Positions 1 to 8,894 of a stretch of 64,000 nucleotides of DNA are shown in pieces. The stretch is from positions 124,001-188,000 of the forward strand of contig JAQMWT010000548.1 in assembly GCA_029834535.1 (NCBI GenBank). The letters are read 5' to 3'. Origin of the DNA: Chrysophaeum taylorii. Taxonomy: Eukaryota; Sar; Pelagophyceae; Pelagomonadales; Pelagomonadaceae. The stretch's first letter is position 1. Every line of letters begins with the position of its first letter. The notes under the pieces are model-generated. The model was not told where the DNA came from. It ran no database searches and saw nothing but the letters and a program-made list of their open reading frames with translations. Made by a program: the position numbers and the translations under genes.

Positions 1-35
1 ACCTGGTTCCAGTAAGTTCACCCGGTCCCAGTAAG

Positions 36-656
36 TTAACCTATAGTGCGCGTGTAGACGCCGGGAGGGGGCTTATCGGTATTGCGCAGCACGTGTGGGG
101 TAGGGTGGAGTCGTCGACCCAGAAGAGGATATCCTCGGGGTTGCCGATCGACAGAGAGCCACGTAGAGCTGCACGTGGCAGAAGACGGGCTTCGCCAAGA
201 GGACGCCGACCTCGCGGGGCGTCTGGCCCTGGCTCTTGGTGATCGTTTGGCGTCGGCGGGCCTTAAGGGATACAGGTTGGAGGAGCCTCGGTGACAACGG
301 CACGATCGATCATGTATCTGGTACCGTTGCAGTGGCCGTGCGACGGGTCGAGGTTGCGAAGACTTTAAGTCGCGATCAAAGTCAGCATGCCGTTGGTTGT
401 CGGGGAGTTCAAAACTCGACTGTAAAGAGCGAGGCGTCGTCTTCCGACCCAGCCTAGTCAGCCGAAAAGAACTCCGACGCCTCGTCTCCGGGAAAAAAAG
501 GCCGCGGTCATGCGCGCGTTGTCAGCATCGACAACATCGTTTCGACGGGGCGTGAGAATGGCGCGCCGAAAGAGCCGCCGCGGGTCGTGGAAATAGTCTG
601 CGAGGTCGCCGTAGACGGCTTGGAGGATCACTGTCTGGCTCGCGGGCCAACCTGAT
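36..656 (-). pseudogene. Helitron helicase C-terminal fragment, copy 1
   Basis: Read on the minus strand, this segment resembles the end of a Helitron/PIF1-type helicase. Near 73-303 one frame has TITKSQGQTPREVGVLL followed by HVQLYVALCRSATPR, matching the family's T-I-N-K-S-Q-G-Q-T and H-x-Q-L-Y-V-A-L-S-R motifs. Near 540-640 another frame has RAILTPRRNDVVDADN-like sequence, matching the R-A-I-L-T-P-x-N-D-D-V-D motif. The pieces lie in different frames with stops, so this is a decayed remnant of about 200 codons of a rolling-circle DNA transposon. Four related copies lie at 4562-5440, 6222-6830, 7191-7800 and 8050-8667. No Rep domain or intact Helitron ends were seen. Confidence 0.72.
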
Positions 657-969
657 CTAACTAACTAACTAACTTCAGACCTCTCCCGAGCATGGGAGCC
701 AGGCCGGACCGACAGGAGCCAGTCCGGAATCACGGGCCTGTATACGAGGGGCGCCGAAAGGTGGGTCGGCGGAGAGTGATCATCAAGCTTGTCGCCATGC
801 GACGAGGAGACCGCGATGTGACTGACAACCAACTCGTCGATAATCTTCCGTCTGCGCCCCCCGGCCATACCCCGTCCCACTGCGAACGTTCCGGCTGCCA
901 ACCGGCCCGCCCGGGAGGCGAATAGGTGCCAACCTACGCCGGGGGGGCGGATGCCCTCGCAAGGCTCAG
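657..969 (-). mobile_element. SINE-like insertion with (TAAC)n end
   Basis: The other repeat copies run straight from CCTGATC into CTTACCCTAAATCGAGGG. Here about 313 bp interrupts that join, flanked by GATC on both sides. The inserted piece starts with (TAAC)n and then CTTCAGACCTCTCCCGA. On the minus strand this would be a short element ending in a (GTTA)n tail. The same terminal sequence with a variable tail recurs at 63957-64000, which supports a dispersed family. No protein or convincing Pol III boxes were recognised, so SINE versus truncated LINE is open. Confidence 0.5.
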
Positions 970-983
970 GATCCTTACCCTAA

Positions 984-1573
984 ATCGAGGGACAACAGCG
1001 GCTACGTAGCTACGGCACCGTCGCCGGCCTCGTCTTTGGTGCCTTCGGTGAGGCCAGCGCGGCGTGCCACGCTCTCGCCCAAACATGCGCAGAGCGCATC
1101 GCTGCGCGAACCTGGGTGGCAAGCGGCTGCGCCAACTTCACAGAGGCAAAGGCGGCCCAAACTCGCCGCATCTACCGTGAGTGGGGGATCGCCAACGCAT
1201 TAGGCCGGGCTCGCTGTGCCCTCACCGCCCTCACCCATGTCGCCGCCTCGGGGAACCCCACCCAGGCCGCCCGATCGCAGCAGGACGTCACCCTTCGTCG
1301 CACATACGTCCGGCGGCAGCACGCGTACGACCTACGGGCGGGGCCCGTCCTCTCTTCGCCTGCCCCACGCCTCGGCGATGACCCCGACTATTTCCCGCGT
1401 ACTTATCTCCGCCCGTCAGGCACATCCCTCATACCCCACAAACCCACCCACATCCTTCATGCTCCCCACACACACCCCCCTCTTAGCAGTCGACATTTAA
1501 AGACAAACAGACAAACAGACAAACAGACAGACAGACAGACAAACAGACAAACATCTGTCGATTAGTAGTTAGG
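984..1573 (+). mobile_element. LINE-type 3' end remnant with microsatellite tail
   Basis: An open frame from about 984 to 1400 reads YGTVAGLVFGAFGEASAAC, followed by a helical Ala/Arg-rich stretch ending near ALGRARCALTALTHVA. I recall this type of conserved C-terminal segment from repeats in algal and dinoflagellate genomes and think it is the end of a non-LTR retrotransposon protein; that is from memory and unverified. It is followed by a 3' region (1429-1498) that recurs at 4129-4199 and 5503-5577, then a (CAAACAGA)n-type tail and the short sequence ACATCTGTCGATTAGTAGTT, which also recurs at 6841, 7886, 8747 and 8855. The 5' end is missing. Confidence 0.42.
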
Positions 1574-1674
1574 ACAAGGAGGAGGAGGAGCACTCAAACT
1601 TCCAAACCCTCCAACTTCTTTACCCTCACGCCCAAGCTACCCTCATTACCCTCGCACCTCCTAAACCCCCGCAC

Positions 1675-2670
1675 CTAGGCGGGTGGGGCGAGGAGGGGAA
1701 GGACCGGCTCTTCGTTGGAGAAAACCGACGCGAGCGCGTCGACGATAGCATCGAGGGCCGCGATGTCGCCAATGCTCAGCTCCTTGATGTAGACGGGCGA
1801 CAAATGGCCGCCGGGGAGGCGCACGGGCGCCCCCCTTGCCCCGACGGCGCCGACAAAGTCGGTTGTCGAGTCGAGGTCGTCGTTGTCGAAGGAGAGGAAT
1901 CTGGTGGGGCAGGCAGCGCCTCTTCTTAAAATGTCGAGGGTGTCGGAGGGCGACGGCGCGACCTCGATACCCGCCATGGTGGCGCCGGCGATGACCACGT
2001 CGAGGAGGCCTGTCCACGAGGGTTGTTGGTCGTTGGACGAGGGGGGCCTGACGGCATCGAGGAAGTTTCGCATGAGCCTCGCCGAGTCGGCGACGCCAAA
2101 GTTATTGGGGGCCACGAGGCCAAGCTGGTCGTAGGCGTCGTCGCGGTTCGCCATCGTCAGCAAGAGGAGCTTGCAACCTAGCGAGTGGCCGAGGCCGAGG
2201 ACCCGACAGGCGCGGGGCCAGGCGCGCTCGGTCCTCGCCTCGTCGAGGGCTCGTCGAAACAGCGCGTCGACAGCCTGGGCGGCGGCCTCGTGGTCGAGCG
2301 ATAGCGAGTAGGGCGTCGCGACGCATCCGACGCCGAGTCGGTCGCACAGCCTCGAGAGCAGCTCGCCGTACGCGAGATCCGGAAAGCTCCCAAAGGCCGC
2401 GCCTCCTACGAAGTGTACGACGGCCCACGGTGTCCGAAAGTCGCTCGGTTCGTACACCACCACGCCGTCCTCGTCGGTGCGGCCTTGGCCTTGAGATGAC
2501 CTGTCGGCGCGCGCAAGCGCCTTCAGCAATTCGTCCGCCGCCGTCCCACCCACGCGCGTCAGCGCCGTTTCGTCCTCCTTTGCGCCGCAGACGACCCTGA
2601 TCGCACGGCTCCTCGGCGGGCTTGGCGTCCAGCCGCTAGCAGGACACAACAAGAACCACCACAACCGCAT
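1675..2670 (-). CDS. DUF1350 family protein, probably plastid-targeted
   Basis: This single-exon gene encodes 331 aa when started at the ATG at 2668-2670; an upstream in-frame GTG gives 335 but is a less likely eukaryotic start. It matches the DUF1350 alpha/beta-hydrolase-like family of plants, algae and cyanobacteria: VHFVGGAAFGSFPDLAYG, then GCVATPYSLSLDHE, then a nucleophile-elbow-like GLGHSLGCKLLLL, and near the end LPGGHLSPVYI. The family's reaction is unknown. The N-terminus, MRLWWFLLCPASGW followed by an Arg/Ser/Pro-rich stretch, looks like a signal peptide plus transit peptide with an aromatic residue near the cleavage site, as in stramenopile plastid targeting; that location is inferred. 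Length is normal. It ends about 100 bp downstream of the preceding repeat block. Confidence 0.85.
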   Translation of the reverse strand: MRLWWFLLCPASGWTPSPPRSRAIRVVCGAKEDETALTRVGGTAADELLKALARADRSSQGQGRTDEDGVVVYEPSDFRTPWAVVHFVGGAAFGSFPDLAYGELLSRLCDRLGVGCVATPYSLSLDHEAAAQAVDALFRRALDEARTERAWPRACRVLGLGHSLGCKLLLLTMANRDDAYDQLGLVAPNNFGVADSARLMRNFLDAVRPPSSNDQQPSWTGLLDVVIAGATMAGIEVAPSPSDTLDILRRGAACPTRFLSFDNDDLDSTTDFVGAVGARGAPVRLPGGHLSPVYIKELSIGDIAALDAIVDALASVFSNEEPVLPLLAPPA

Positions 2671-2751
2671 CAGCAAGCACACGGGTTTTTGATTGGGGTC
2701 TGAGAAGCAAAAGGGGAAAATCGTGCCACATCAGAAGAAGAATCCTGCCCT

Positions 2752-4117
2752 TCAGAGACTTGTGTATTCAACGAAACCGCCTAACATTTCGTAAACTTGT
2801 ACAAGATTGTCTTTGGCTGCTTTATATGGCAACATCGGCATCAAAGCCGAACGCTTGTGGGACGGGAGTCTCGATGCGAAGTCGGCGAGGAGGTCGCGTC
2901 GCCGATGTCGTCCTCGCGGAAGCTTTTCGCGCGCAGCCATAAGTGGTCGGAGAAGCTCTAATCGACGTTGGGGAGTCAGCTCCGCCGCATCATCAGCTTC
3001 TTCTCTGGCACCGGTGCTTTGGTACGAAAGTCGAACAGCATCAAGTTCGGCCTGTACGCGACGGAATTCTTCTTGCTGGGCAGTGATCTTGTCCTCTTTC
3101 TCGTCCAGCGCGCAATACAGACGGTTGACTGTCGTGCGTAGCGACTTCACCAGAGCTTTATAATCACAGAGCCGCTTTTGCAGCTCCTCCAAACTCAACT
3201 CCGCGTCCATCTCGTCGCTGTCGCGGTATTCGCCGTCATCTTCCTGACCACTCGTTCGACTCTTCTGGCGAGGCGGCGTGGCGTAGCTTCGGCCGCGTTG
3301 GACGCGTCGCTTGCTCCCAGACGACGGCGTCGACAACGGGCTTCGAACTCGGCCGGTGTCGGTGCCCTGCACGACCGGGGCTGCCGGGGCGGGCGCCGGA
3401 GCCGGCAGAATCGGAAGCGCTGGCTCACGCGAAAGGCTGCGGGCTTGTTTTCGCTCGTCGGTGGTCCAAAACGTATCATTCGTAGCCTCCGGAAACGGAA
3501 TTCGGCCGGTTGGCCACGGTAAGCTCTCGCGCAAAATTCAGCGAGTCGAGGGCCACGCCTCGGAGATTCTTCGACTGGTCGCGCGCAACGACAGCGTTCA
3601 GTAGTTTCCAGTCGGACCAGACCTGTCGGCAGGTGCCGGTGGCCAGGATAGCCTTGACAAGTGGCGCGTCGACGTTGAGCTCGAACGTTCGCGGCATGCG
3701 TCTCGCGTGTTCGACCGAGTGTAGCGGGTCGCGATGGAAAGCCTTTACTTACCCAAGCTGACTCCAGGTCCGGAACAAGGTCTCCTGACGGCGTGGCTCA
3801 GCGGAGTAAGTAAAGGCCCTCGGCGCTCGGGCAGGGCGGCCTCAAACGTGCGAGCTAGGGTTTGGACGGATTTTTGCGACGGCTTTCAAACGAGTGCCGC
3901 TGATCTCGATGTGCCCCGGCGCGCGTCGTAGCCCAAGGCGAGAGGGTCGGCGACGTGTTCCCACCTCGCACGACCGCGCTCGGGGGAGCAGTCCTCCGGA
4001 GAAGCAGGGACTAGAACCAGAGGGTCCTGATTTCGAAACATGCGCTGCAACGTCTGAATCTCTCTCTCTCGAAAGCTTGTGACGTCAAGCTGACTCAGTT
4101 TTCTACACAGCTGGGCA
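2752..4117 (-). CDS. Hypothetical coiled-coil protein, exon joins unresolved
   Basis: I do not recognise this gene. The clearest coding part is 2752-3534 on the minus strand: a Pro/Ala/Ser-rich segment, an acidic stretch, then a coiled coil (about LSLEELQKRLCDYKALVKSL to AELDAVRLSYQS), and a basic C-terminus ending GGFVEYTSL. Two further minus-strand open segments lie upstream, 3476-3700 (PRTFELNVDAPLVKAILAT) and 3886-4117 (LCRKLSQLDVTSFRE), in other frames. They are probably exons of the same gene or of a neighbour, but no clean set of splice sites was found. An inverted repeat with the core CCTTTACTTACYCC lies at 3747-3820. The 5' side runs directly into the 12-bp repeat bounding the composite insertion at 4130-8877, which may have disturbed the gene's start or promoter. 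Confidence 0.35.
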
Positions 4118-4129
4118 ACAGTGATTTGA
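4118..4129. repeat. 12-bp direct repeat, left flank of the insertion block
   Basis: ACAGTGATTTGA here is repeated exactly at 8878-8889. The repeat-rich DNA lies precisely between the two copies, so I read them as a target-site duplication of one insertion event. Confidence 0.65.
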
Positions 4130-4206
4130 TACCCCACAAACCCACCCACATCCTTCATGCTCCCCACACACACCCCCCTCTTAGCAGTCGACATTTAAAG
4201 ACAAAC

Positions 4207-4561
4207 AAGTGCAGGCCAGTAAGTTCACCTAGTCCCAATCTCTCACCCCAGCATTTTCACCCCATTAAGTTCACCTAGTCCCAATCTCTAACCCCAGTAA
4301 ATTCCGCGTAAACCCAATCTCTATAGTTCGGCGTAAACCCACACCCACTCACCCCACTCTCCTTTAAGCTCGTCGCTCTCACCCCCGCCAATCTAAGCTG
4401 CTTTGATCCGCACACGCCGCTAAGCTTTGAGTTTATTCTAAAAGCCCCAGTAAGTTTGCACTTGGTCTCAGTAAGTTCACCTGGTCACTAAGTTCACCTA
4501 ATCCCAATCTCTAACCCCAGTAAGTTCACCCGGTTCCAGTAAGTTCACCTGGTCCCAGTAA
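4207..4561. repeat. Minisatellite spacer, AAGTTCACC-type units
   Basis: This is a run of imperfect units such as AGTAAGTTCACCTAGTCCCA and ATCTCTAACCCCAGTAAGTT, with a diverged middle. The same motif family occurs at 1-45, 5926-6221, 6880-7190 and 7915-8049, always just before a helicase fragment. No gene was seen. Confidence 0.75.
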
Positions 4562-5440
4562 GTTAACCTATAGTGCGCGTGTAGACGCCGGGAGGGGGCT
4601 TATCGGTATTGCGCAGCACGTGTTGGGTAGGGTGGAGTCGTCGACCCAGAAGAGGATATCCTCGGGGTTGCCGATCGACAGAGAGCCACGTAGAGCTGGA
4701 CGTGGCAGAAGACGGGCTTCGCCAAGAGGACGCCGACCTCGCGGGGCGTCTGGCTCTGGCTCTTGGTGATCGTTTGGCGTCGGCGGGCCTTAAGGGATAC
4801 AGGTTGGAGGAACCTCGGTGACAATGACACGATCGATCAAGTATCTGGTACCGTTGCAGTGGTCGTGCGACGGGTCGAGGTTGCGAAGACTTTAACCTCG
4901 CGATCAAAGTCAGCATTCCGTTGGTTGTCAGGGAGTTGAAAACTCTACTGTAAAGAGCGAGGCGTCGTCTTCCGACCCAGCCTAGTCAGCCGAAAAGAAC
5001 TCCGACGCCTCGTCTCCGGGAAAAAAAGGCCACGGTCATGCGCGCGTTGTCAGCATCGACAACATCGTTTCGACGGGGCGTGAGAATGGCGCGCTGAAAG
5101 TAGGGTCGGATAAGAAAACGAGACTAGCCCGCGCCGCAACGACGGGTCCTACAACGCGTGGGCTTTTTCCTTTTTTTGCGTGAGGGGACGAAAGGATGCC
5201 GACTTCACTATGGGGACTAGTTCCATCGCGACGATCTCGCGGCGTGGCGGCACATACTGCTTGAGTACAAATGAACATAGCTCAGCGATCCGATGAGTAT
5301 GTCTTAGTATAAACTGAAACATAGTTAACGGCTCGTACGAACTTTCTTATCCGACCCTACTGAAAGAGCCGCCGCGGGTCGTGGAAATAGTCTGCGAGGT
5401 CGCCGTAGACGGCTTGGAGGATCACTGTCTGGCTCTCGCG
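4562..5440 (-). pseudogene. Helitron helicase C-terminal fragment, copy 2
   Basis: This copy carries the same minus-strand motifs as copy 1 (TITKSQSQTPREVGVLL, HVQLYVALCRSATPR) and is interrupted by the 259-bp MITE at 5101-5359. Apart from the MITE it aligns closely with copies 3-5. It is decayed, with the frame broken. Confidence 0.7.
5101..5359. mobile_element. MITE, 259 bp, inserted in helicase fragment 2
   Basis: The ends are perfect inverted repeats of 17 bp (TAGGGTCGGATAAGAAA at the left, its complement at the right). The flanks are CTGAAAG at 5094-5100 and again at 5360-5366, whereas the sister helicase fragments have a single CTGAAAG at the matching place. This gives an empty-site proof of insertion with a 7-bp duplication. 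A near-identical copy lies at 61277-61535. There is no coding capacity; the superfamily is not settled by these ends alone. Confidence 0.85.
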
Positions 5441-5502
5441 CCTACCTGATCCTTACTCTCGCGCCTGCCTGATCCTTGCCCTAAATCGAGGGACAGGCAC
5501 AT

Positions 5503-5925
5503 CCCTCATACCCCACAAACCCACCCACATCCTTCATGCTCCCCACACACGCCCCCCCCCTCTTAGCAGTCGACATTTAAAGACAGACAGACAAACAAAC
5601 AAAACAAACAAACAAACAAACAAACAAACAAACAAACAAACAAACAAACAAACAAACAAACAAACAAACAAACAAACAAACAAACAAACAAACAAACAAA
5701 CAAACAAACAAACAAACAAACAAACAAACAAACAAACAAACAAACAAACAAACAAACAAACAAACAAACAAACAAACAAACAAACAAACAAACAAACAAA
5801 CAAACAAACAAACAAACAAACAAACAAACAAACAAACAAACAAACAAACAAACAAAAAAAAAAACAAACAAACAAACAAAAAAACAAACAAACAACAAAA
5901 AAAAACAAAAACAAACAAACCAAAG
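5503..5925. repeat. LINE-type 3' segment plus long (CAAA)n microsatellite
   Basis: 5503-5577 repeats the 3' segment also seen at 1429-1498 and 4129-4199. It is followed by an almost pure (CAAA)n array from about 5590 to 5850, with a few longer A runs to 5925. On the minus strand all frames read as Cys-Leu-Phe-Val runs, which are artefacts of the repeat. The array sits where a LINE tail would be, so it may be an expanded retroposon tail. Confidence 0.8.
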
Positions 5926-6221
5926 CCGCCAAGTTCACCTAGTCCCAATCCTAACCAGTTCACCTATCCGTCAAGTTCACCCAGTCCCAATCTCTAACCC
6001 AACCTGGCGCGCCACGTCGCTCACATCCACTCACCCCACTCTCCTTCGAGCTCGTCGCTCTCGCCTCCGCCAATCTAAGCTGCTTTGATCCGTACACGCC
6101 GCTAGCCTTTGCGTTCACTCTAAAAACCCCAGTAAGTTCACTTGGTCCCAGTAAGTTCACCTGGTCACTCAGCTCACCTAGTCCCAATCTCCAACCCCAG
6201 TAAGTTCACGTGGTCCCAGTT
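5926..6221. repeat. Minisatellite spacer
   Basis: AAGTTCACC(C/T)AGTCCCAATCTC-type units surround a unique-looking stretch that also occurs in the spacers near 4340 and 6980 (around GAGCTCGTCGCTCTCGCCTC). No gene was seen. Confidence 0.7.
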
Positions 6222-6830
6222 CACCTATAGTGCGCGTGTAGACGCCGTGAGGGGCTTATCGGTATTGCGCAGCACGTGTGGGGTAGGGTGGAGTCGTCGA
6301 CCCAGATGAGTATATCCTCGGGGATGCCGATCGACAGAGAGCCACGTAGAGCTGGACGTGGCAGAAGACGGGCTTGGGAAAGAGGACGCCGACCTCGCGG
6401 GGCGTCTGGCCCTGGCTCTTGTTGATCGTTTGGCGTAGGCGGGCCTTAAGCGATACAGGTTGGAGGAGCCTCGGTGACAACGACACGATCGATCATGTAT
6501 CTGGTACCGTTGCAGTGGCCGTGCGACGGGTCGAGGTTGCGAAGACATTAAGCTCGCGATCAAAGTCAGCATGCCGTTGGTTGTCAGGGAGTTGAAAACT
6601 CTACTGTAAAGAGCGAGGCGTCGTCTTCCGACCCAGCCTAGTCAGCCGAAAAGAACTCCGACGCCTCGTCTCCGGGAAAAAAAGGCCGCGGTCATGCGCG
6701 CGTTGTCAGCATCGACAACATCGTTTCGACGGGGCGTGAGAATGGAGCGCTGAAAGAGCCGCCGCGGGTCGTGGAAACAGTCTGCGAGGTCGCCGTAGAC
6801 GGCTTGGAGGATCACTGTCTGGCTCTCGCG
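6222..6830 (-). pseudogene. Helitron helicase C-terminal fragment, copy 3
   Basis: Minus-strand motifs TINKSQGQTPREVGVL and HVQLYVALCRSASPR are present, and TINKSQGQT here matches the helicase consensus best of all the copies. Frame breaks make it a remnant. It is followed by a short CAGA/CAAA run and ACATCTGTCGATTAGTAGTT (6831-6860). Confidence 0.72.
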
Positions 6831-6879
6831 CAGACAGACAAACATCTGTCGATTAGTAGTTAAGAAGAAACAAGTGCAG

Positions 6880-7190
6880 GCCAGTAAGTTCACCTACTCC
6901 CAATCTCTAACCCCAGTAAGTTCACCTGGTTCCCAGTAAGTTTCATATAAGTTCACCTGGTCAGTAAGTTCACCTAGCTCACACCAACTCCTTTGAGCTC
7001 GTCGCTCTCGCCTCCGCCAATCTAAGCTGCTTCGATCCGCACGCGCCGCCTACCTTTGAGTGAGTTTACTCTAAAATCCCTTTGCTCTAAAACCCCAGTA
7101 TGTTCACCTGGTCCCAGTAAGTTCACCTGGTCACTATATTCACCTATCCCAATCTCAAACCCCAGTTAGTTCACCTGGTCCCAGTAAGTT
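6880..7190. repeat. Minisatellite spacer
   Basis: Imperfect AGTAAGTTCACCTGGTCCCA units flank a middle part shared with the spacers at 4340 and 6040. No gene was seen. Confidence 0.7.
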
Positions 7191-7800
7191 CACCTACAGT
7201 GCGCGTGTAGACGCCGGAGGGGGCTTATCGGTATTGCGGAGCACGTGTGAGGTAGGGTGGAGTCGTCGACTCAGAAGAGCATATTCTCGGGGTTGCCGAT
7301 CGACAGAGAGCCACGTAGAGCTGGACGTGACAGAAGACGGGCTTGTGGGCAAGAGGACGCCGACCTCGCGGGGCGTCTGGCCCTGGCTCTTGGTGATCGT
7401 TTGGCGTCGGCGGGCCTTACGGGATACAGGTTGGAGGAGCCTCGGTGACAACGACACGATCGATCATGTATCTGGTACCGTTGCAGTGGCCGTGCGACGG
7501 GTCGAGGTTGCGAAGACTTTAAGCTCGCGATCAAAGTCAGCATGCCGTTGGTTGTCAGGGAGTTCAAAACTCGACTGTAAAGAGCGAGGCGTCGTCTTCC
7601 GACCCAACCTAGTCGGCCGAAAAGAACTCCGACGCCTCGTCTCCGGGAAAAAAAGGCCGCGGTCATGCGCGCGTTGTCAGCATCGACAACATCGTTTCGA
7701 CGGGGCGTGAGAATGGCGCGCTGAAAGAGCCGCCGCGGGTCGTGGAAATAGTCTGCGAGGTCGCCGTAGACGGCTTGGAGGATCACTGTCTGGCTCTCGC
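7191..7800 (-). pseudogene. Helitron helicase C-terminal fragment, copy 4
   Basis: TITKSQGQTPREVGVLL and AILTPRRNDVVDADNARMTA are readable on the minus strand, the latter in a longer open frame at 7271-7786. The copy differs from the others in the segment between these motifs and the C-terminal HVQLYVAL region. It is a decayed remnant. Confidence 0.7.
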
Positions 7801-7914
7801 TTCTACCTGATCCTTACTCTCGCGCCAACCTGATCCTTACCCTAAATCGAGGGACAAACAAACAAAGAGACAGACAGACAGACAAACATCTGTCGATTAG
7901 TAGTTAGGACAAGT

Positions 7915-8049
7915 GCAGGCCAGTAAGTTCACCTAGTCCCAATCTCTAACCCTAGTAAGTTCACCTGGTCTGGTCCCAGTTTCACTTGGTCACTCAGCTC
8001 ACCTAGTCCCAATCTCCAACCCCAGTAAGTTCACCTGGTCCCAGTAAGT
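7915..8049. repeat. Minisatellite spacer, short
   Basis: A few AGTAAGTTCACCTAGTCCCA-type units precede helicase fragment 5. The preceding stretch 7801-7914 holds CCTGATCCTTACCCTAAATC, a CAGA run and ACATCTGTCGATTAGTAGTT. Confidence 0.65.
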
Positions 8050-8667
8050 TCACCTACAGTGCGCGTGTAGACGCCGTGAGGGGGCTTGTCGGTATTGCGC
8101 AGCACGTGTGGGGTAGGGTGGAGTCGTCGACCCAGATGAGTACATCTCCTCGGGGTTGCCGATCGACAGAGAGCCACGTAGAGCTGGACGTGGCAGAAGA
8201 CGGGCTTCGCCAAGAGGACGCCGACCTCGCGGGGCGTCTGGCCCTGGCTCTTGGTGATCGTTTGGCGTCGGCGGGCCTTACGGGATACAGGTTGGAGGAG
8301 CCTCGGTGACAACGACACGATCGATCATGTATCTGGTACCGTTGCAGTGGCCGTGCGACGGGTCGAGGTTGCGAAGACCTTAAGCTCGCGATCAAAGTCA
8401 GCATGCCGTTGGTTGTCAGGGAGTTGAAAACTCTACTGTAAAGAGCGAGGCGTCGTCTTCCGACCCAGCCTAGTCAGCCGAAAAGAACTCCGACGCCTCG
8501 TCTCCGGGAAAAAAAGGCCGCGGTCATGCGCGCGTTGTCAGCATCGACAACATCGTTTCGACGGGGCGTGAGAATGGCGCGCTGAAAGAGCCGCCGCGGG
8601 TCGTGGAAATAGTCTGCGAGGTCGCCGTAGACGGCTTGGTGGATCACTGTCTGGCTCTCGCGCCTAC
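8050..8667 (-). pseudogene. Helitron helicase C-terminal fragment, copy 5
   Basis: This is the clearest copy. TITKSQGQTPREVGVLLAKP, VFCHVQLYVALCRSATPR and, further upstream on the minus strand, VYGDLADYFHDPRRLFQ are readable. Relative to known Helitron helicases it corresponds to the last part of the PIF1-like domain only. Several frame breaks. Confidence 0.72.
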
Positions 8668-8877
8668 CTGATCCTTACTCTCGCGCCTGCCTGATCCTTA
8701 CCCTAAATCGAGGGACAAACAGACAAACAGACAAACAGACAGACAAACATCTGTCGATTAGTAGTTAGGACAAACAAACAAACAAACAAACAAACAAACA
8801 AACAAACAAACAAACAAACAAACAAACAAACAAACAAACAAACAAACAAACAAAACATCTGTCGATTAGTAGTTAGG
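8668..8877. repeat. CAGA/CAAA microsatellites with a repeated 3' tag
   Basis: CCTGATCCTTACCCTAAATC is followed by a short CAAACAGA run, ACATCTGTCGATTAGTAGTT, then (CAAA)n from about 8771 to 8853, and the ACATCTGTCG tag again. The duplicated tag suggests unequal exchange or two successive tail events. Confidence 0.75.
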
Positions 8878-8889
8878 ACAGTGATTTGA
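8878..8889. repeat. 12-bp direct repeat, right flank of the insertion block
   Basis: This is an exact copy of ACAGTGATTTGA at 4118-4129. The coding sequence that begins at 8895 lies 5 bp beyond it. Confidence 0.65.
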
Positions 8890-8894
8890 AAAGC

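Larger units (their letters stand above)
4130..8877. mobile_element. Composite repeat insertion block
   Basis: The block begins with the conserved LINE-type 3' segment (4130-4205) and ends with a (CAAA)n run plus ACATCTGTCGATTAGTAGTT and GGAC. In between are four Helitron-helicase fragments, each preceded by a minisatellite of AAGTTCACCT(A/G)GTCCCA-type units and followed by CCTGATCCTTACCCTAAATC plus a CAGA/CAAA run. The last three modules are spaced about 960 and 860 bp apart, like a degenerate satellite. The exact 12-bp repeat at both ends suggests one insertion followed by internal amplification. No intact transposase, Rep or reverse transcriptase is present. Confidence 0.55.

Noticed and set aside
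5101-5359. TA target duplication suggesting a Tc1/mariner-type MITE
   Set aside because: The empty sites in the sister repeats show that the duplicated bases are CTGAAAG, so the outer TA belongs to the inverted ends.
5534-5963. Long minus-strand open frames made of Cys-Leu-Phe-Val repeats
   Set aside because: They are the direct translation of the (CAAA)n microsatellite in every frame and carry no other sequence.
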